Shown: positions 12,201 through 27,446, numbered from the stretch's first letter. The stretch: DNA of 64,000 nucleotides from Semisulcospira habei (GCA_036245525.1 BTPG01000005.1:205110210-205174209), one strand, 5' to 3'. Notes: generated by a model not told the origin, from the sequence alone. Translations and numbers: made by a program.

Positions 12201-15200
12201 ACATGTTTAAAAATTACTCTTGTATTAAAGTGCATGTGTCCTGTTGATGGTCAAGGATCTTGGTAGTATCAGTTTCATCATTGACAGACTGGAGAGAAGT
12301 GTATAGTGGTATTTATGTAGGAGATTGCTGTTCTTGGAAAATCTGCGGAAAGAGCTTGAGCTGCTCTGCAGGAAAGATATTGATTTTTCTGCTGGGTGCC
12401 ATCGTCTTGTTCTGTACATTACCTTGGCAATTCCAGACTTCCCTGCCAATTTCCTCCTCTGACTGAGGATGCGAATGGGACCAGTCTGTTAGCAAGAGAT
12501 GGATTCTTATGAGTCCCTGCCATTGCAGAGTCTCATGAGAATCATCTTTTGCTGATAGATGGTGCTGTTTAAGGAACTTTTGGACTAGCTATGTCTACTT
12601 GCCCTGTGTGGATCGATACCAACCGAAAGATTGGCCTCAGGGTAAGAATTGTGATTCATAGCTTATGCGGTCATAGAGAAATCTGTGGAAGCCGATAAAT
12701 TGAGGGCTGATTTTGTTGTTGTTGCCAAGCCCTATACAGCCTACATGTATACATTCCCTCAACCCACCCTTTCCATAAGAGAATTTATTGCATAATCTGT
12801 GGGTATGTTGATGCAGGTTTGAGTCACTTTTTGTACGGGGGAATTTGAACATTGTGTGGAATAGAGAAAAATGCTTTTTTTCCTCCAGGGGGCTTTTGGA
12901 GCCTTGCAGAAAATCTGCGAGGACAATGCTGAGACCCTTGATAGTGATGCTGTCAATCGTCCGCTGAATGTTCTGATTCCCAAGTTTCTGCAGTTTTTCC
13001 GGCATCAGAGCCCTAAGATCAGGTCAGTTTTCTGTTAACTCATTCTGCCTGTGACGCACCACAGCAATGGCTCAACCATGACAGTTCAATGGTGGTGACA
13101 GAATAGCTTGGCGCCTATAGGCACCAAGCTATTTTGCCACTACCCTTGAACCATCATGGTCAATCTGTCTCCTGAATTGTAATGCAATCCTCAGGACAAC
13201 TCCTAAATGTGGATATTTCGTACCTTGGGCACAAAAAGTTAATATTTAAGCCATGTCACTGCCAAGCACCTCCCATAGTCTCTTCCACAGTCTGCTTCAT
13301 ATTTTCTTTCACCTCTGATTCTGAAAAAGTGGAACATTTGCTGCTTTTGGGGTTGCGTTACATTGTATCAAACACAGTGGGTGCTATTTGACTAGGCATG
13401 CATGTTTTTAAACAGAAAACTTGAAAATCCTATCTGCTCTCCATTATTGAAAACATACTAGCTTGCTGTTGTCTGTCAGCCTGGTTATAACCATAAAGTT
13501 CTAACATTCAGCTCGCTGAAAAAAAAATTAAAGCCGCCTTGTACATGTCTCCATTTCTTTGAAAATGTTGTTGATAGAAAGGAAAACTCCAAATATAATA
13601 TATTCAAAAGGATAGGATTAGGAGTGAAGGAAATTAGTTTTATACTTACCTCCCAGTATGGGCACTGGCACGTTAAAAATCTGCAGAGGTACTCGCAGAC
13701 TGAACACCTCAGAATGCCAGTGTGTTACTTCAAATGAAGTGCCATGTTTTGTCAAACACAAGGGACCGATTGTCCTTGTAGGATTTTAAAAAAATGATTC
13801 AACATAATATTGTTTGTGGCATTTTCAATTACTTTATCATGATTGTGCCACCATATAACTTCATTTATTCTTGCGAAGGGGGTGTGGAGTTTCATCCGAT
13901 TATTTTCATGTCCCTGGTCGCTTCGGCTGGCTAAATTGGCATGCTGTTATATTCTTGACGAAAAAGCTAGCACAGTTTATCCATATAATCATGAAAAGGA
14001 GAGATAAATAAATGATGAATTATAATGGAATATTTCAACAGTACAGTTTCAGGATTGTGTGCCTGCCCACAAAGTTAGGAATGTGTACTAGTCATTTAGA
14101 ACAGGCTATCAGAAAACACCAACATAGTATGTTCAGTTTATGGATGAAGAAACTGTTCTTTGAGTCTGTGCGGTTTTTGTTTGGTACTCAATGCTAATAA
14201 CTGTACACAACTTTGAAAAATAAATGTTACGGCATGTGTCTGTATTTTTTTGTGGCGGTGTACGATCAAAACCCGCAAGCACAGGTCAATCTCCGTTTGA
14301 CTGTTTAGTGCAAAAAAGACTGGCCTCTCCAAATCTCTGGCTGTTTGTCACCCTTAAAACAAGCACGTGATTCTAAGAATGCAGATGAGATTATTTTGTC
14401 AAAACACAAAGATACAAGTCGATGCTTACATTCATTAACTGACAATAACGAGTGTTAGGAGAGCATGGACAGGGTGGGTATTGTGTCTTGTGAAGGGAGG
14501 AACTTAAAGAAGTCATTCTACAGTGCTACCACATCAACCTTAATTCAGTGTCAAACAGCCCCATCCATCAGAGGAACATGGTTGCAAGAGGCATTGATTC
14601 TTATGTGTCCCCACAACTGGAGGGACCCATGAAGTGTCTTTGCAGTTCAATCATGTTCTCTTTTGCAGTGAAGGGGTGTGTTTAAATTGTCAGTTCCAAG
14701 TGTGTTTTGCAGAGTTAAACAGCTCTTAAGGTGGCTCTTGGCATAGTATTTTTGACCAAAATCTTTCAGAAAACAGTTTTGAGACAGATTCGGCTTTTGC
14801 ATCTTTGAAGTATCTAGAAGCAGTTCCTGCACATGTTTTATGTTATAATGCCCTCAAAATGTGTTTATTGATCTTATTTTCAAAGTCACTCGACATGAAA
14901 ATCATCCAAACACCGTATTTTTTCTTCGAGCATCGTGAACTTATGGCCTTGGTTATGGCCATTTTGCTTGAACAAACTCCGGCTTGCCGCATACCGTTAT
15001 GTAGGTCAACTCTTTCTCCGTCAGAATTCGCGCGGAAACATCGGAAATTTCCATTCACAAAGTCACACGAAGCCAAAAACGAGAGCAACCGAATGCAGCA
15101 AAACCGAGCGGAGGTTTCCATATATGGACCTCTGTTCAAAAGCGCGATCGCTGATTGGCTGTTTCGCTCACTCGGGGCTTCTTCGGCTGTTTCCGACTAG

Positions 15201-18200
15201 GCAACCATGCGATCCAAAATGGCCGCTGCTTGACGCTTTCTTCTTGAGTGCCGTGGGAATTTGTCAAAGTGTGAGCAAGAAAATCGTTTGAAGATGGGGA
15301 AAAATGTTGGTACTAAGTTCCGAACACTTCATAAGTTTGGGAAGCGCCGCAGCAAGAAAAATGAGACGCCAGTTTTGTCGAAAAACACTTCGCAAGAGGC
15401 CGAGCCGGTGCCTTCGATATCGTCGCTTGTGAATGGGGATGGTGCATCGAGTGAAACTGCGCCAGAGTCTGTGGCATCGACGAAAAAAAAAGAAACTTTT
15501 TCAAGAGGAAGAAGATGGCAGAAGAAACAACACCGAAGACCCGGAAAAGGTCGGATACGAACGGGAGTGACACCAACGACGACCCTGCAGATACACGGTC
15601 AGCGAGCGATGGCGATCTGAATTTCATTGCAAATCTTGGCTGTTTACAACCACTAATAACCATCCTCCACTGCCCAGTTTGCAAAAAAAAGGTGAGCGAT
15701 CTTGTTTTATTGTTATTGTCTAGGCCACATATGCCGATATTTCGCTTTTTGTGTTTGTAAATACTAAATGGTTTGTCATGAACTGATGAAGCAGATCTTG
15801 TGTGTTCACACAGTTCAGAGTCCCCCACTTTTTCTGGATCAGGAACTGGCCCGTTTTGCTGTGCAGCAAATACAGCTTTAGTCGGACAGAAAGCTGAATG
15901 AAAGAAGTATTCATATAATGTTTTGGGGCAGTGCATGCAGGCTGAGCATGATGCTTGCTGCCGTACTGTGTGTATGTCACATGTTGAGTGTGTGCTGTGT
16001 ATGTGGACATAGACTAAGTTTGCAACTTGTGTTCATTTCAGAACCTGTCGATCAGCGCAGGAGGTGATGGTGGGCGAAAGGGAGCTGCCTGTCTGCTGTC
16101 CGTGAACTGCACAAGGTGTGGGGAGCTGTTGTCAGAGTGGACATCACTACGGTCTAGCATCACCCACTCTGGCTTTGACATCAACAGACCTGTTGTTGCA
16201 GCTGCAGTCAGCAACGGCCTAGGTTTCACACAGCTTTGGAGGTTTTCTGCAATGCTGAACATGCCTCCACCAATGAATGAAAAGACTTGGTATCACTACC
16301 AAAAGCAGATGAAGTTTGTAGACCTGGAGGACCTGGAGAGAGCAAAATCTGCAACCAGGAAGACCTCGAACAAAGAGAAGGATCGGAGAAAGAAGATTGA
16401 TGACATTCGTCGACGTGAGAGAGAGCAGCGTCGCCAGCGAGAGGGTGCCATTTATGGTGCAGGACAATTTTAACTGTCTGCCAAAACTTTCAGTGCCTCC
16501 CCATGATGCTGAATGCTGTTTCAAGTGAACTTAACTGCTTTTGACAGAATTTAAGTTCATTTTATGACCTATACTGTAGTGTGAAACATTTCTAAACTTT
16601 GAAGCCAATTTTCTAAGAACTGTGTATTTTGCATGTGTGACGAACTTTCCCCCTCAGTAGCTTCTGTTCTAACAGAGCTATCAATCTGAAAATTTGCATG
16701 CTTATGTAAAATTGCATGTAGAGTGCAATAAAAGCATCAGAATCAGCCTATGTCTTATAGTTGTCAAGTTACAGGACCACAAGTGGTGGCAAAAATTTTT
16801 ACTTTTTTGCCACGTTTGTATGGCTGGTGAGTGCTGAATCTGTTATTGGTACACATCAAAAACTGCTTTCCTTGCACAGAATGAACACAGCTTTACAAGA
16901 AACAGTAATTTCTACATTGAAAAAGCAAAGCAGTTTTGTACAGCAGAGGGGGCAAAATACCATGCATTGCCGTCGTGTATTATAATTATGATCAGCTGTA
17001 GATTTTTTTCTAAACAACCCAGCAACTTCAAACTTTGCAAGGAAAACATCTGTGATGTGTACTATGAGTGTGCCAAATTTCACAACTCTATCTTGAACAG
17101 TTTTTTTTTTTTACAATTTTTACAAAAAAACGGATGCCAAGAGCCACCTTAAGATAAATTGTAAGAAATTGATTGTTTTTGATTTCATGGTTGATTTGTT
17201 TCTGAATTAGATTGGTGAGTATCAGTGTGGACAGATTTTTGCACTGCTTGAGTTTTTCAGGTCTCATGCTATCGCCTGCGTGAACCAGTTTATCATCAGT
17301 CGTACCCAAGCCTTGATGGTGCACATCGACACTTTCATTCAGGTACACGACGGCTTTATTTACAACTACTGATTTGGATCAGCTTTAGGAGCTTTACTTC
17401 CCCAGTAATGAATTAATTTAGAGGTGCAAGTAAATGACCGCAGTTCCTGGCTGTAGTCCGTTCTGAATGTCGGTGCATGCATAGTATGACCTTCATTCGT
17501 TAACCCTTATCATTCGGAATAAACCAGTGTGTGAAATAAGTTTGACTAAATATTTCAAGGGTAGTGCCAGAAGCTATTATGGGACCACCCTTGAACTAAA
17601 GATATGGTGCTGAAACTTGTCTTCAGATTTATGCGTAATGGTACTTTAACCCTTTACATTCTGAGGCTGATTTTTTTTTTAACAAGTTGCTTACTGACCT
17701 TTGAAGGCTATGACAGATTACAAGATAGATCAAACATAATTCAAGGCTGGTGCCAGAATGAGGCACCAAGCTATTCAGGCACTGCCTTAGAACTATCAGT
17801 CAAATTTGTTAAGCAATTGGTGTATCGGATGAAACGGGTTAATACCTTAATCTTTGGAACCTTTTTTTAACCAAAGCTTGTTGTGGTGTTGCAGAACCTG
17901 TTTTTCCTGGCCAAGGATGATGACACGGAGGTGCGGAAGAATGTGTGTCGTGCTCTTGTCATGCTGGTGGAGGTCCGCATGGATCGCTTGGTGCCCCACA
18001 TCAGTCAGATCATCGAGGTCAGTTTGTCCCTGATTCACTGTCAAACAACATTGCCCCACTCAGCTCTGACATAGTACAAGATGTGGACTGATGATGATAG
18101 TTAACCCTTTTAGCCCCGGTTCCCTACAGCAGGAGATGGTTGGACCATGATAGCTCAAGGGTCGTGCCAGATTCGCTTGGCGTCTGAAGGCGCCAAGCTA

Positions 18201-21200
18201 ATCTGGCACGACCCTTGAATTGTCATTGTCAGTCCATCTCCTGCAACTGGTACATAGTTATTAGGCAACGCCTCCAAAATTTGAGAAATGGGACCTTGGG
18301 GCTAAAAGGGTTAAGAAACATATCATTGGTGTCCTACGCAAGCCTCATAGCGGACATAACATTGTTATGTAAGATAAGAGGTTTGTGAAGGACACTGCTG
18401 ATATGTGTCCATTGGCAGTACGAGAGTAGCTTTATACCTTAGTTTTCGGCACCATCCTTGAACTGCCATTGTTGATGTGTTTCCTGAACTCTGATGTAGT
18501 CTTTAAGGGGACAGTTCTTAGTCTTGTTGATTTTGACCTCGAAGTGGAATGTGTTAAGTTTATGTCTGTCTCATTGTAACAGTAGATGAGATCTGGTAGC
18601 CTTGGGTTCATGAATCGGTTCTTGTGTTTATTGCCGTGCGGTTTTTGGCTCGCGTTTGAAGTAAAAATGAGTATGTTCTGGGCCAGTGGTCGTCTGTGCA
18701 GCATTGGCCTGGGTAAACTTTGACGTTTCTCAGAGTAAACTTGCCCCAAGGATACTTTGCGAAAAGACCTATCAAAACATACCGATTTGAGTGACCTCTC
18801 CCAAAGGTCAAGGTCACAGTGGATCAGGAAATGCGTCAAAATAGGTAATACATCAATATTTTTTTCAATTTTTTTCCTCAAATACTATTCACAACTTCAT
18901 GCCCAAACTTTGTGCATAGATACCTGATGGTCAGACCCTTCTAATGTTCTATGCATACTGATTTGGTTGACCCCTCACAAATGTCAAGGGTCTTATGAGA
19001 TCGGGAAATAGGTTAAAAAAGTCATGTTTTGACAAAAGATGTTTTTTAAAAAAAAATACTGTTCACAACTTCAGACCCAACTTGGTACAGATATACCTGA
19101 TGGTTAAGACCTGTCTAAGCATATTTATTTGGATGACCCCTTGGAAAGGTCATGGGTCACAAGAGGTAAGTAAATGTGTGACAAGTGCCAGCTTTTGTTA
19201 GAATTGTAGTTTTTGGCTCACATGCAAAGCAAAAGTATGTTATGGGCCAGGGGTCCGTCGTCCGTGGTAAACTTTAACGTTGGCATTTTCTCGGAGACTA
19301 TTCTAGCCAGTCTTCAGACTTGGCCCAAGGATACTTTGTGGTAGGACCTTTCTAAACATATTAATTTGAGTGACCTCTCCTAAAAGTCAAGATCCCTGGG
19401 GATCAGGAAATAGGTAAAAAAAATAGTTATATTTTGATATTAATTTTTTCGCAAATACTATTCAAGACTTTAAACCCAAACTTGGTACAGAGATACTTGA
19501 TGGTAAGACCTTTCTATGTATACTAATGTGGTTGATCCCTCGGAAGGTCAAGGTTCACCAGAGCTCAGGAAATAGGTGAGGAATAGCCATATTTTGACAA
19601 AAGATTTTTTTTTCTCAAATACTATTCACGACTTCAAAACAGACTTGGTACAGATATACCGGATGGTAAGACTTACCTATGCATACTAATTTGGATGATC
19701 TCTTGGAAAGGTCATGGGTCACAAGACCTCATGAAATAGGTAAAAAATAGCCATATTTGACCAAAGATGTTTTTTTCTCAAATACTATTCAAAACTGTAA
19801 ACCCAAACTTTCTTACAGAGATACCTGGTCTGATGTAAGACCTATCTATGCATACTAATTTGGATGAGCCCTCAGAAAGGTCAAGCTTCACAAGAGGTCG
19901 GCAAGTGTGTGTAAAATGCCAATTTTTGATATAATTGTAGTTATTAACAGTTTTGCAAAATTTTCAATCCAATTTGGCACAAAGATAGCTGATAAGACCT
20001 TTCTGTGTATACAAATTTAATCGACTCGTCACAAAGGTCAAGGATCATGGGGGTTTGAGAGATGTGTGAAACTGATTAAATTTGAGAAAACAAGGATCTT
20101 GCTGATGCAGAAGGCATCACTTGTCAAATGTCACACCTGTAAACGGTCATACATGTGAGCCATAAGGGCTTTGCCTTTCTGGTTATCAGAGCTTTTGCAA
20201 ACTTCTCAATCAAATTTGACATAAAGGTTAATGATGACAAGACATTTGTATATACACTAATTTAGTGGACCCGCTGTAATGCTCAGGGGTCACAGGGGAT
20301 TGACGTTTGAAAACATGGATTTTGCGGGTGCAGAAGCCAGTCCTTTAATTGTCAGAAAGGTCACACATGTCGATCTGTCATACATGTGAGCCATAAGGGC
20401 TTTGCTTTTCTTGTTTGTACTGAATCTGGATGTGGGCATAAGAGTATAGATCATTTAACCCTTTCAACCTTCAGGGTGCAAGTCTTCCAGATCTGGAATT
20501 CGGAAAGTTATCCTTGTTGACATCTTGTTCTGTTTTTGTCATTTACTCATTTGAAGTTGTTTGGCCAAAAGTGAGGTTGCAGTGTTATTGACTGCCGCCA
20601 AAATAGTAACTTCGGCATTGATTGATCACATTGTTAGGCCAACGCTGTGGCTAAATTCTGCAAAGTAGTGGCATAAAGAGTTTCAAAGGGAACCGTTGAT
20701 GAAGAATGTTAAGTCAATAGTTCGGCCGCCCCCTGTTTCTGGCCCCCCCATCCCCACCCTGCCCTCAGCTTTGAATTTTTCAGCCAGTCGATAGGCCAAT
20801 GTGACAGAGTAGATCTAAGGTTTTAGGACCTTTGTCCACTGGCGGACTTTATCATCAGAACAGCCTCAAAATGTTGGATGATGCCAGAATAGAGGTCTCA
20901 AGGTATTCTGTAAATGCCTTTGAATGATCATGGTTTGATCTCAACAGTAATTTGAGTAATGCATTCTTCAGAAGACAACTTGGCTTTGGGAATTTGATAA
21001 TTGCGCTCAGTATTATAATTGCACCATTGTTTTTTTTTTTTTGTTTTTTTTTTTGCAGTACATGATGGAGCGGACACAGGACAATGATGATGGAGTGGCC
21101 CTGGAGTCGTGCGAATTCTGGTTGTCACTGGCAGAGCAGCCTGTGTGTCGGGAGGTACTGGCGCCCTATGTTGACCGTCTCCTGCCCATCCTTGTCAAGG

Positions 21201-24200
21201 GCATGAAGTACTCGGAAATCGACATCATTTTGCTCAAGGTGGGTCTTAATCCTCTTGTGCGCACAGCAGCTTGTACTCTGCAATGGTGGATAAAAAACGT
21301 TGAGACCTAAATGTTGGAACTTTTTTGTACACCACAGTACCGATGGCTGAATGCACAAGTGGTTAACTAGGCTTCTTTGCTAAATGGTGGTTTATGTATG
21401 TGCAACTGCCCAGTATGGTATATTTTAGTTGTTTCACAACAGAAGTGGGTCTGTGTAAAGAAATGTCAGTATAGTAACTGATGTTGCTATTTATTTTAGC
21501 AAACCTTGTGATTTGTGACTAGTGGATTTGACTTGCAGCCTTGTCTTTATCTGACAATTCAGTTCTCTTTGCTTACCACAGCTCCTTGTGTTGAAATATG
21601 TTTAAACACTCTCTAGTTTGATATTTTATTGTATCCACTTTCTGATGCTATTCTGTATTCTGCTGCATGCCATGTTTGATCGCTGGTCATAAAGTTGAAA
21701 GTGTCTCAGCACTGATTTTGTGTCTGCCTGTTTTCAGGGTGATGTTGAGGATGATGAGATGATACCAGACAAAGAGTCTGACATAAAGCCACGTTTCCAC
21801 AAGAGCCGCACTCACAGCCAGAAATACCAGGATGGTGCAGAGGAGGTAAAGCCATCTATCTTTTGAGGTTTTATAGATAAAATATCTACACAGTGCAGCA
21901 TGTGTGCTGTAAAAACATCGTTAGGAGTGATGAAAGCCTACCAGGCTTGAAGGTTGAAAAGTTGATGGCCTGAGGGGAAAATCCAGACACCAGTCAAATA
22001 TAAAGCTGTTTTCCTAAGCTTTGAATTTTGAAGTCACCAGCTATGGTACTACTGTTTATAAAGTTAAAAGTAGCCCAAAGTTTTTATCTGGTGACTAGAT
22101 GACTCTTGGCCAATGGCTGTATGCGCAAAGTTGCTTGGTTGTGGTTTTAGTTTTAAGATTATTTTTATATTGTCCACAACATTGTGCACTTTGTGTGAGA
22201 ATTCAGGATGGATGTTTTGGTCACTCTTGCGTAATGCATCATATAGGCTCAATCCTATGTGTTTGTGATGTTTTTTCTTTTCTGTTCTCCCCCAGGATGG
22301 TGAGGGCTCTGACGAAGGCTATGATGATGATGACAGCCTCTCTGACTGGAACCTGAGTAAGAGTGGACTTTCTTTTTGTTTGCAAATTAACCCATTTAAA
22401 CCCATACCTGCATTTCTCCAATTTTAGAGGTGTCACCTAACCACAATATCTGTTTCAGGAGATGGATCAGCCATGATAATTCAAGGGTAGTGCCAGATTA
22501 TCTTGGTGCCTGATGGCGCCAAGCTAATCTGACGCTACCCTTGAATTTATTGTGGTTGATCGATGTCCTGCTGTATTGCGTGGAGGTTATAATAATAATA
22601 CCGTTATTATATAGGCGCTTTTCACAATTTTTGGGTGAATCGACTCAAACCAAACACGCACACTCACGCAACAGACACAGATTTACGCCAGTTAAGACAA
22701 ACTCAGTACAGGACAGACGAAGGGCCAGTTCAGCTACTGAAGTTACAGAGATTTTTTGATTGCTTGTATTTGAAATTTGTAAAGTGGCCTGAGACCAGTA
22801 CCAAAGTGTGGGGGGGTGGAAGAACCGGAATACCCGGAGAAAGAACCCCCCGACGGTCCGCCCGAATTAACGGTGACACCAGAGGAGAAAAGTCCCAAAT
22901 CCAGAACCCGTTTTTCGAACCTTGCACCTTTGGCATTGGTGGCAGGCACCTTGAGGTTAAATGAGTTAAATTATTTTAGTGTGCAATATTGTATTATTCT
23001 TGTGTAATTAGATGAGAATTTGAGATGTGATAGTTGTTGATAATGCCTGTTTACGTACGGTGTCATTTTCTTCTGCAAGTGGCATGGATTCCCATGTCAA
23101 AGCCCTTGCTATTGGTAGAACCCAAGTGCATTGGTTTTAAAGACAGGAATGTCCAACAGAAAAACAATGTTTTGAAGATCAAGGACAGAGCAGTTCACTA
23201 TTTGAAGTGTGTTGTTTTCTTTGTTGGTTATTTCCTACATTCAAGTACATTGAGAAAGGCTCTTTATTTTGCATCATCTTTTTGTTTTCAGGGAAGTGTT
23301 CAGCTGCAGCACTGGATGTGCTAGCCAATGTCTTCCATGAAGACGTGCTGCCAGTGCTGCTGCCCATCCTGAAGGAGACTTTGTTCCACGGGGAGTGGGA
23401 GATCAAGGAGTCGGGTATCCTGGTGCTGGGTGCCATCGCGGAGGGCTGCATGAATGGTATGGTGCCACACCTGCCTGAGCTGGTGCCCTACCTGATCAGC
23501 TGCCTGTCGGACCGCAAGGCACTAGTGCGCTCCATCACATGCTGGACACTGTCGCGATATGCTCATTGGGTGGTGGGCCAGCCCCATGACATGTACCTCA
23601 AGCCACTAATGACGGAGGTAGGTGTGCTATACAGCTGTCCTGATGCTTGAACAAGCTTTCTTAGTAGATGTGGGTGTTTCATTCATCCATCATCAGCTCT
23701 GGATGGTGTAGAGCCGATATGGCTATTTCACCATTTCTGAGTGATAATTGTGCATTGTACTGAACAGTGTGCTAATACTGATACTGCTTTACTATTATTA
23801 TACTAATACCAGTATATGAGTGCTCAAGAATACAAGAGAGCTGCGTAGTATAATTTGTAGTGCTTGCTCCAATGAGAGTTGCCGGTTAGACTTTCGTGGC
23901 AGTGTCGTTCGGGATGTATCATAAAAAGTAAATTTAACTTCAAACTTGAATGCTACATCATTACTTGATAAAGCTTGTAAACTTGATTTGTCTGTTTATT
24001 CCTGTGCAGCTGTTGAAGCGTGTGTTGGATGCCAACAAGCGTGTACAGGAGGCAGCATGCTCAGCGTTTGCCACATTAGAAGAGGAAGCCTGCACAGAAC
24101 TTGTCCCCTATTTGGGCTTCATTCTCGAAACTCTTGTCTTTGCTTTCTCCAAGTATCAGGTACATGATCAAGTTGTAATTATTTTGGTTTTAGTGCTAAC

Positions 24201-27200
24201 AATACTTAAAGCCAGACACGTTACCCCAAAAAGTCATTTGTTTCCTCAAAAACATTACTGATGTCATTACTATGTGGAAGTGTCTACTATATTTCAGCCT
24301 AAGAACCTGTTGTGTTACTACCCAACATGGGAGGCACTCCGGGAACCCTGAATAGGGCCGAGAGTTGCCTCCCGCCCCTGCCCATCCGGTCGCACGCCAT
24401 GCGGTGTTGACCATTCAGTCGTTTTACTTAGCTCAAGCTGTTCAGACGTTTTTAGGCTTTAGGACCTTGACTGGTTGGAACCGGTTGTTAAAGGGCTGGT
24501 CGCCTTCCATTACTGTGTTCCCTTTGGACTTTGTGCGAGCTTGCCGTTCCCTTTGTATCATAGCACATTGACTTTGAGAGAGCTACGCCGCGAGATATCG
24601 TGGTTCTTTGTCGGTGGCGGAGTTGTGCAGTAAATTGGCAACATGTTCGCAGAGGAGACGTATCAGTGTTGGTGCATTTGTGGGCCTATCGTGTGGAGAT
24701 CGCATCGCTGCAGTAGAGTATTGTTGGAACTGTTACTCCAGTGTTGTTGCGCCCTTGGGCTGCGTGTGACCGCCTTACAGAGACAGGCCAGCAGAGACCC
24801 GTCCGAAGCCTACTGACAGTCTTGACACCTACGGCGACGAATAGAGGAGGAATCGTGATGCTCTTGTGACGGCCGACATGGCCTCCGCCCCCCCCCCCCC
24901 CCCCCTCCCCAGCCCCCTCGTCTTCGTCGCGGTCGATTATTTCACGTGCTTCGTTCCCGTGCCCTGAATCATGTCTGTCTTGGTACGTCTCGCCTCGCAG
25001 GTTACGTCGCCCTTCACCTTTGCTGCTCAGGCGCTGTACTAAGAGTTCGCCGGTCAGGCTTCGTAGTTGCAGTCACTCGCATCATCACAGTCGCTCCTCT
25101 ACTCAGCCCTTCCCCCACCCGGGTCTGCCCTGGGGGACTTGGGTGGGGTTAACCTTTAGCACTCTGCTTTCCGCTGGCAGTTCTTTTCCCTGCAACTGCA
25201 TTCTTTTTGAGTGGGCTAAACCCAACACCCTACTTACTTCAAAAGCCTACAACTTTTTCATTTTTCTATGTATGGTTGTGGAATTTGGCATGTACGTAAA
25301 TAAATGAATCAAGATTATGTCACAATTCTTAAAACTGTGTTATTATCCTAAAAAAAAAAATAATCGATGCTTACTACGCACCGTTTCCGTGTTCACTAGC
25401 ACTCGATTCAAAATCGCTCCTCTGCCCATCACCACCATCTCCCACCCACCCCCCTCGATCTCAAGTCTTCTGGCAAAAAGCCAAGAAAGTCATCATCGGA
25501 ATCTGACTCCATAAAAGTATTCCTTGATGAATGCTTCTAACTCCTCATCGGTCAACTTTTGTCAAAATGAAGCCGTCAGAACAAACTCTCGCTTAGAAAA
25601 TTCGAATCGCTCAAACGCACTCGAAGTTAGCAAGATGGCCGATATAAAACGGAAGCAAGCCTCATTTACAATCACCCACAATCCTTTGCAAAGGCTTCAT
25701 AGCTCTCTCTCTCTCTCTCTCTCTCTCTTGGCTGGACTTCGCGAACGAAGATTTTATAGGAGTTGCCCACGACGTCTGCAGGCTTGTTCGTGGCTGCGGA
25801 GGCCAATCCGGGACAGGCAGGTTCGACCGCAGTGGCTGCAGGGGAAGGTATGGCCAGAGTTCTGAGTTGCGGCATCTCTGTTCTTTCTCCTGAGCCGCTT
25901 GTCCTTAAGGCTAGCTCTGCGAGAGTCCTCAAAGCAGACAGCTGCCTTGTAAATAGTGGAGCGCCAGGTGTCACGGTCCACAGCAAGCGAAGACCACTGG
26001 TGGTGGTCGATTTGGCAGGCACTAAGTGACTTCTTGAGACAGTCTTTGTATCTCTTCTTTGGTGCCCCTCTGTCACGGTGTCCAGTAGCAAGCTCGCCGA
26101 ACAGGGTGATCTTTGGTAGGCGATGATCCTCCATCCTGGAGACATGCCCCGCCCAGCGGAGCTGTGTCCGCAGCAGCAAAGCCTCGATGCTCACGGTTTC
26201 AGCCTGTTCAAGGACCTCGACATTGGTGACATAGTCACTCCAGTGAATGCCCAGGATGGTACGCAGGCAGCGCTGGTGGAAGCGTTCGAGGAGTCGTAGT
26301 TGGCTGCGGTAGAGGGCCCAGGACTCGGAACCATACAGCAGGGTGGTGAGGACCACAGCTCTGTACACGCTGATCTTGGTGCCTGTTTTCAGCTGTTGAT
26401 TGTGCCACACCCGCTTGAAAAGTCGCCCGAAAGCGCTGTTCGCTTTTGCCAGCCTGCTGTCAAGCTCCTTGTCCAGCTTGGCGTCCGACGTGATAATGCA
26501 GCCAAGGTAAGTAAACTGGTGCACTGACTTTAGTTCAGACTCGCCGATGGTGATGTGAGGAGGGCGATACACTGTCTTGGGTGCCGGCTGATGGAGGACC
26601 TCTGTCTTTTTCAGACTGACCTCGAGTCCAAAGAGCTGGGCAGCGTCTGCGAAGCAGGACGTGATGCGCTGCAGGGCTCTCTCTGTGTGTGCAACGAGGG
26701 CAGCATCATCAGCAAAAAGCAGCTCACGGATCAGTTGGTCTAGGGTTTTCGTGTGGGCCTGCAGTCGTCTGAGGTTGAACAGGCTGCCATCGAGACGATA
26801 CCTGATGTACACTGCATCGTCATCATCGAGGTCCACTGTGGCCTGCTTCAACATCATGCTAAAAAAGATGGTGAAGAGGGTCGGTGCCAGCACGCAGCCC
26901 TGCTTTACGCCGTTGAGAATGGGGAATGGTTCTGAGAGGTCATTGTTGAGTCTGACCTGACCTTGCTGGTCCTCGTGTAGCTGGACAATCATGTTGAGGA
27001 ACTTTGGGGGACAGCCAAGTCGCTCCAGGATCTGCCACATGCCTTGCCTGCTCACAGTGTCGAACGCTTTTGTTAGGTCGACAAACGTTACGTACAGCCC
27101 TTTGTTCTGCTCGCGGCACTTCTCCTGTAGCTGTCTCAGCACAAAGACCATATCGGTGGTGCTCCTGTTTGCTCTGAAGCCACACTGGCCCTCTGGGAGT

Positions 27201-27446
27201 TGGTCTTCAGCGATGGCAGGTACCAGCCGATTCAGGAGCAGCCTTGCAAGGATTTTTCCAGCAATGGACAGCAGTGTAATTCCCCGATAGTTGGAACAGT
27301 CAGACTTCTCACCTTTGTTCTTGTACAGGGTGATAACGACTGCATCACGGAGATCCTTTGGTAGTGTTCCTTCCTCCCAGCAGCAGAGAAAGAGGTCATG
27401 GAGCTTGTTGTGCAGTGCTGTGCCTCCATGTTTCCAGATCTCTGGC

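Larger units (their letters stand above)
14730..17148 (+). mobile_element. TTAA-flanked Kolobok/Mutator-like DNA transposon, deletion derivative
   Basis: Flanked by TTAA (14726-14729, 17149-17152), with 15-bp perfect terminal inverted repeats GGTGGCTCTTGGCAT. TTAA targets are used by piggyBac and Kolobok elements; the encoded protein points to Kolobok/Mutator-like rather than piggyBac. 2.4 kb long. The transposase lacks its catalytic part, so the copy is non-autonomous. Confidence 0.8.

Noticed and set aside
24239..24400. Separate unknown element in front of the SINE
   Set aside because: Its end sequence matches, in reverse, 42150-42200 and parallels the DIRS-2 terminal repeat, so it is better explained as the left end of DIRS-1.
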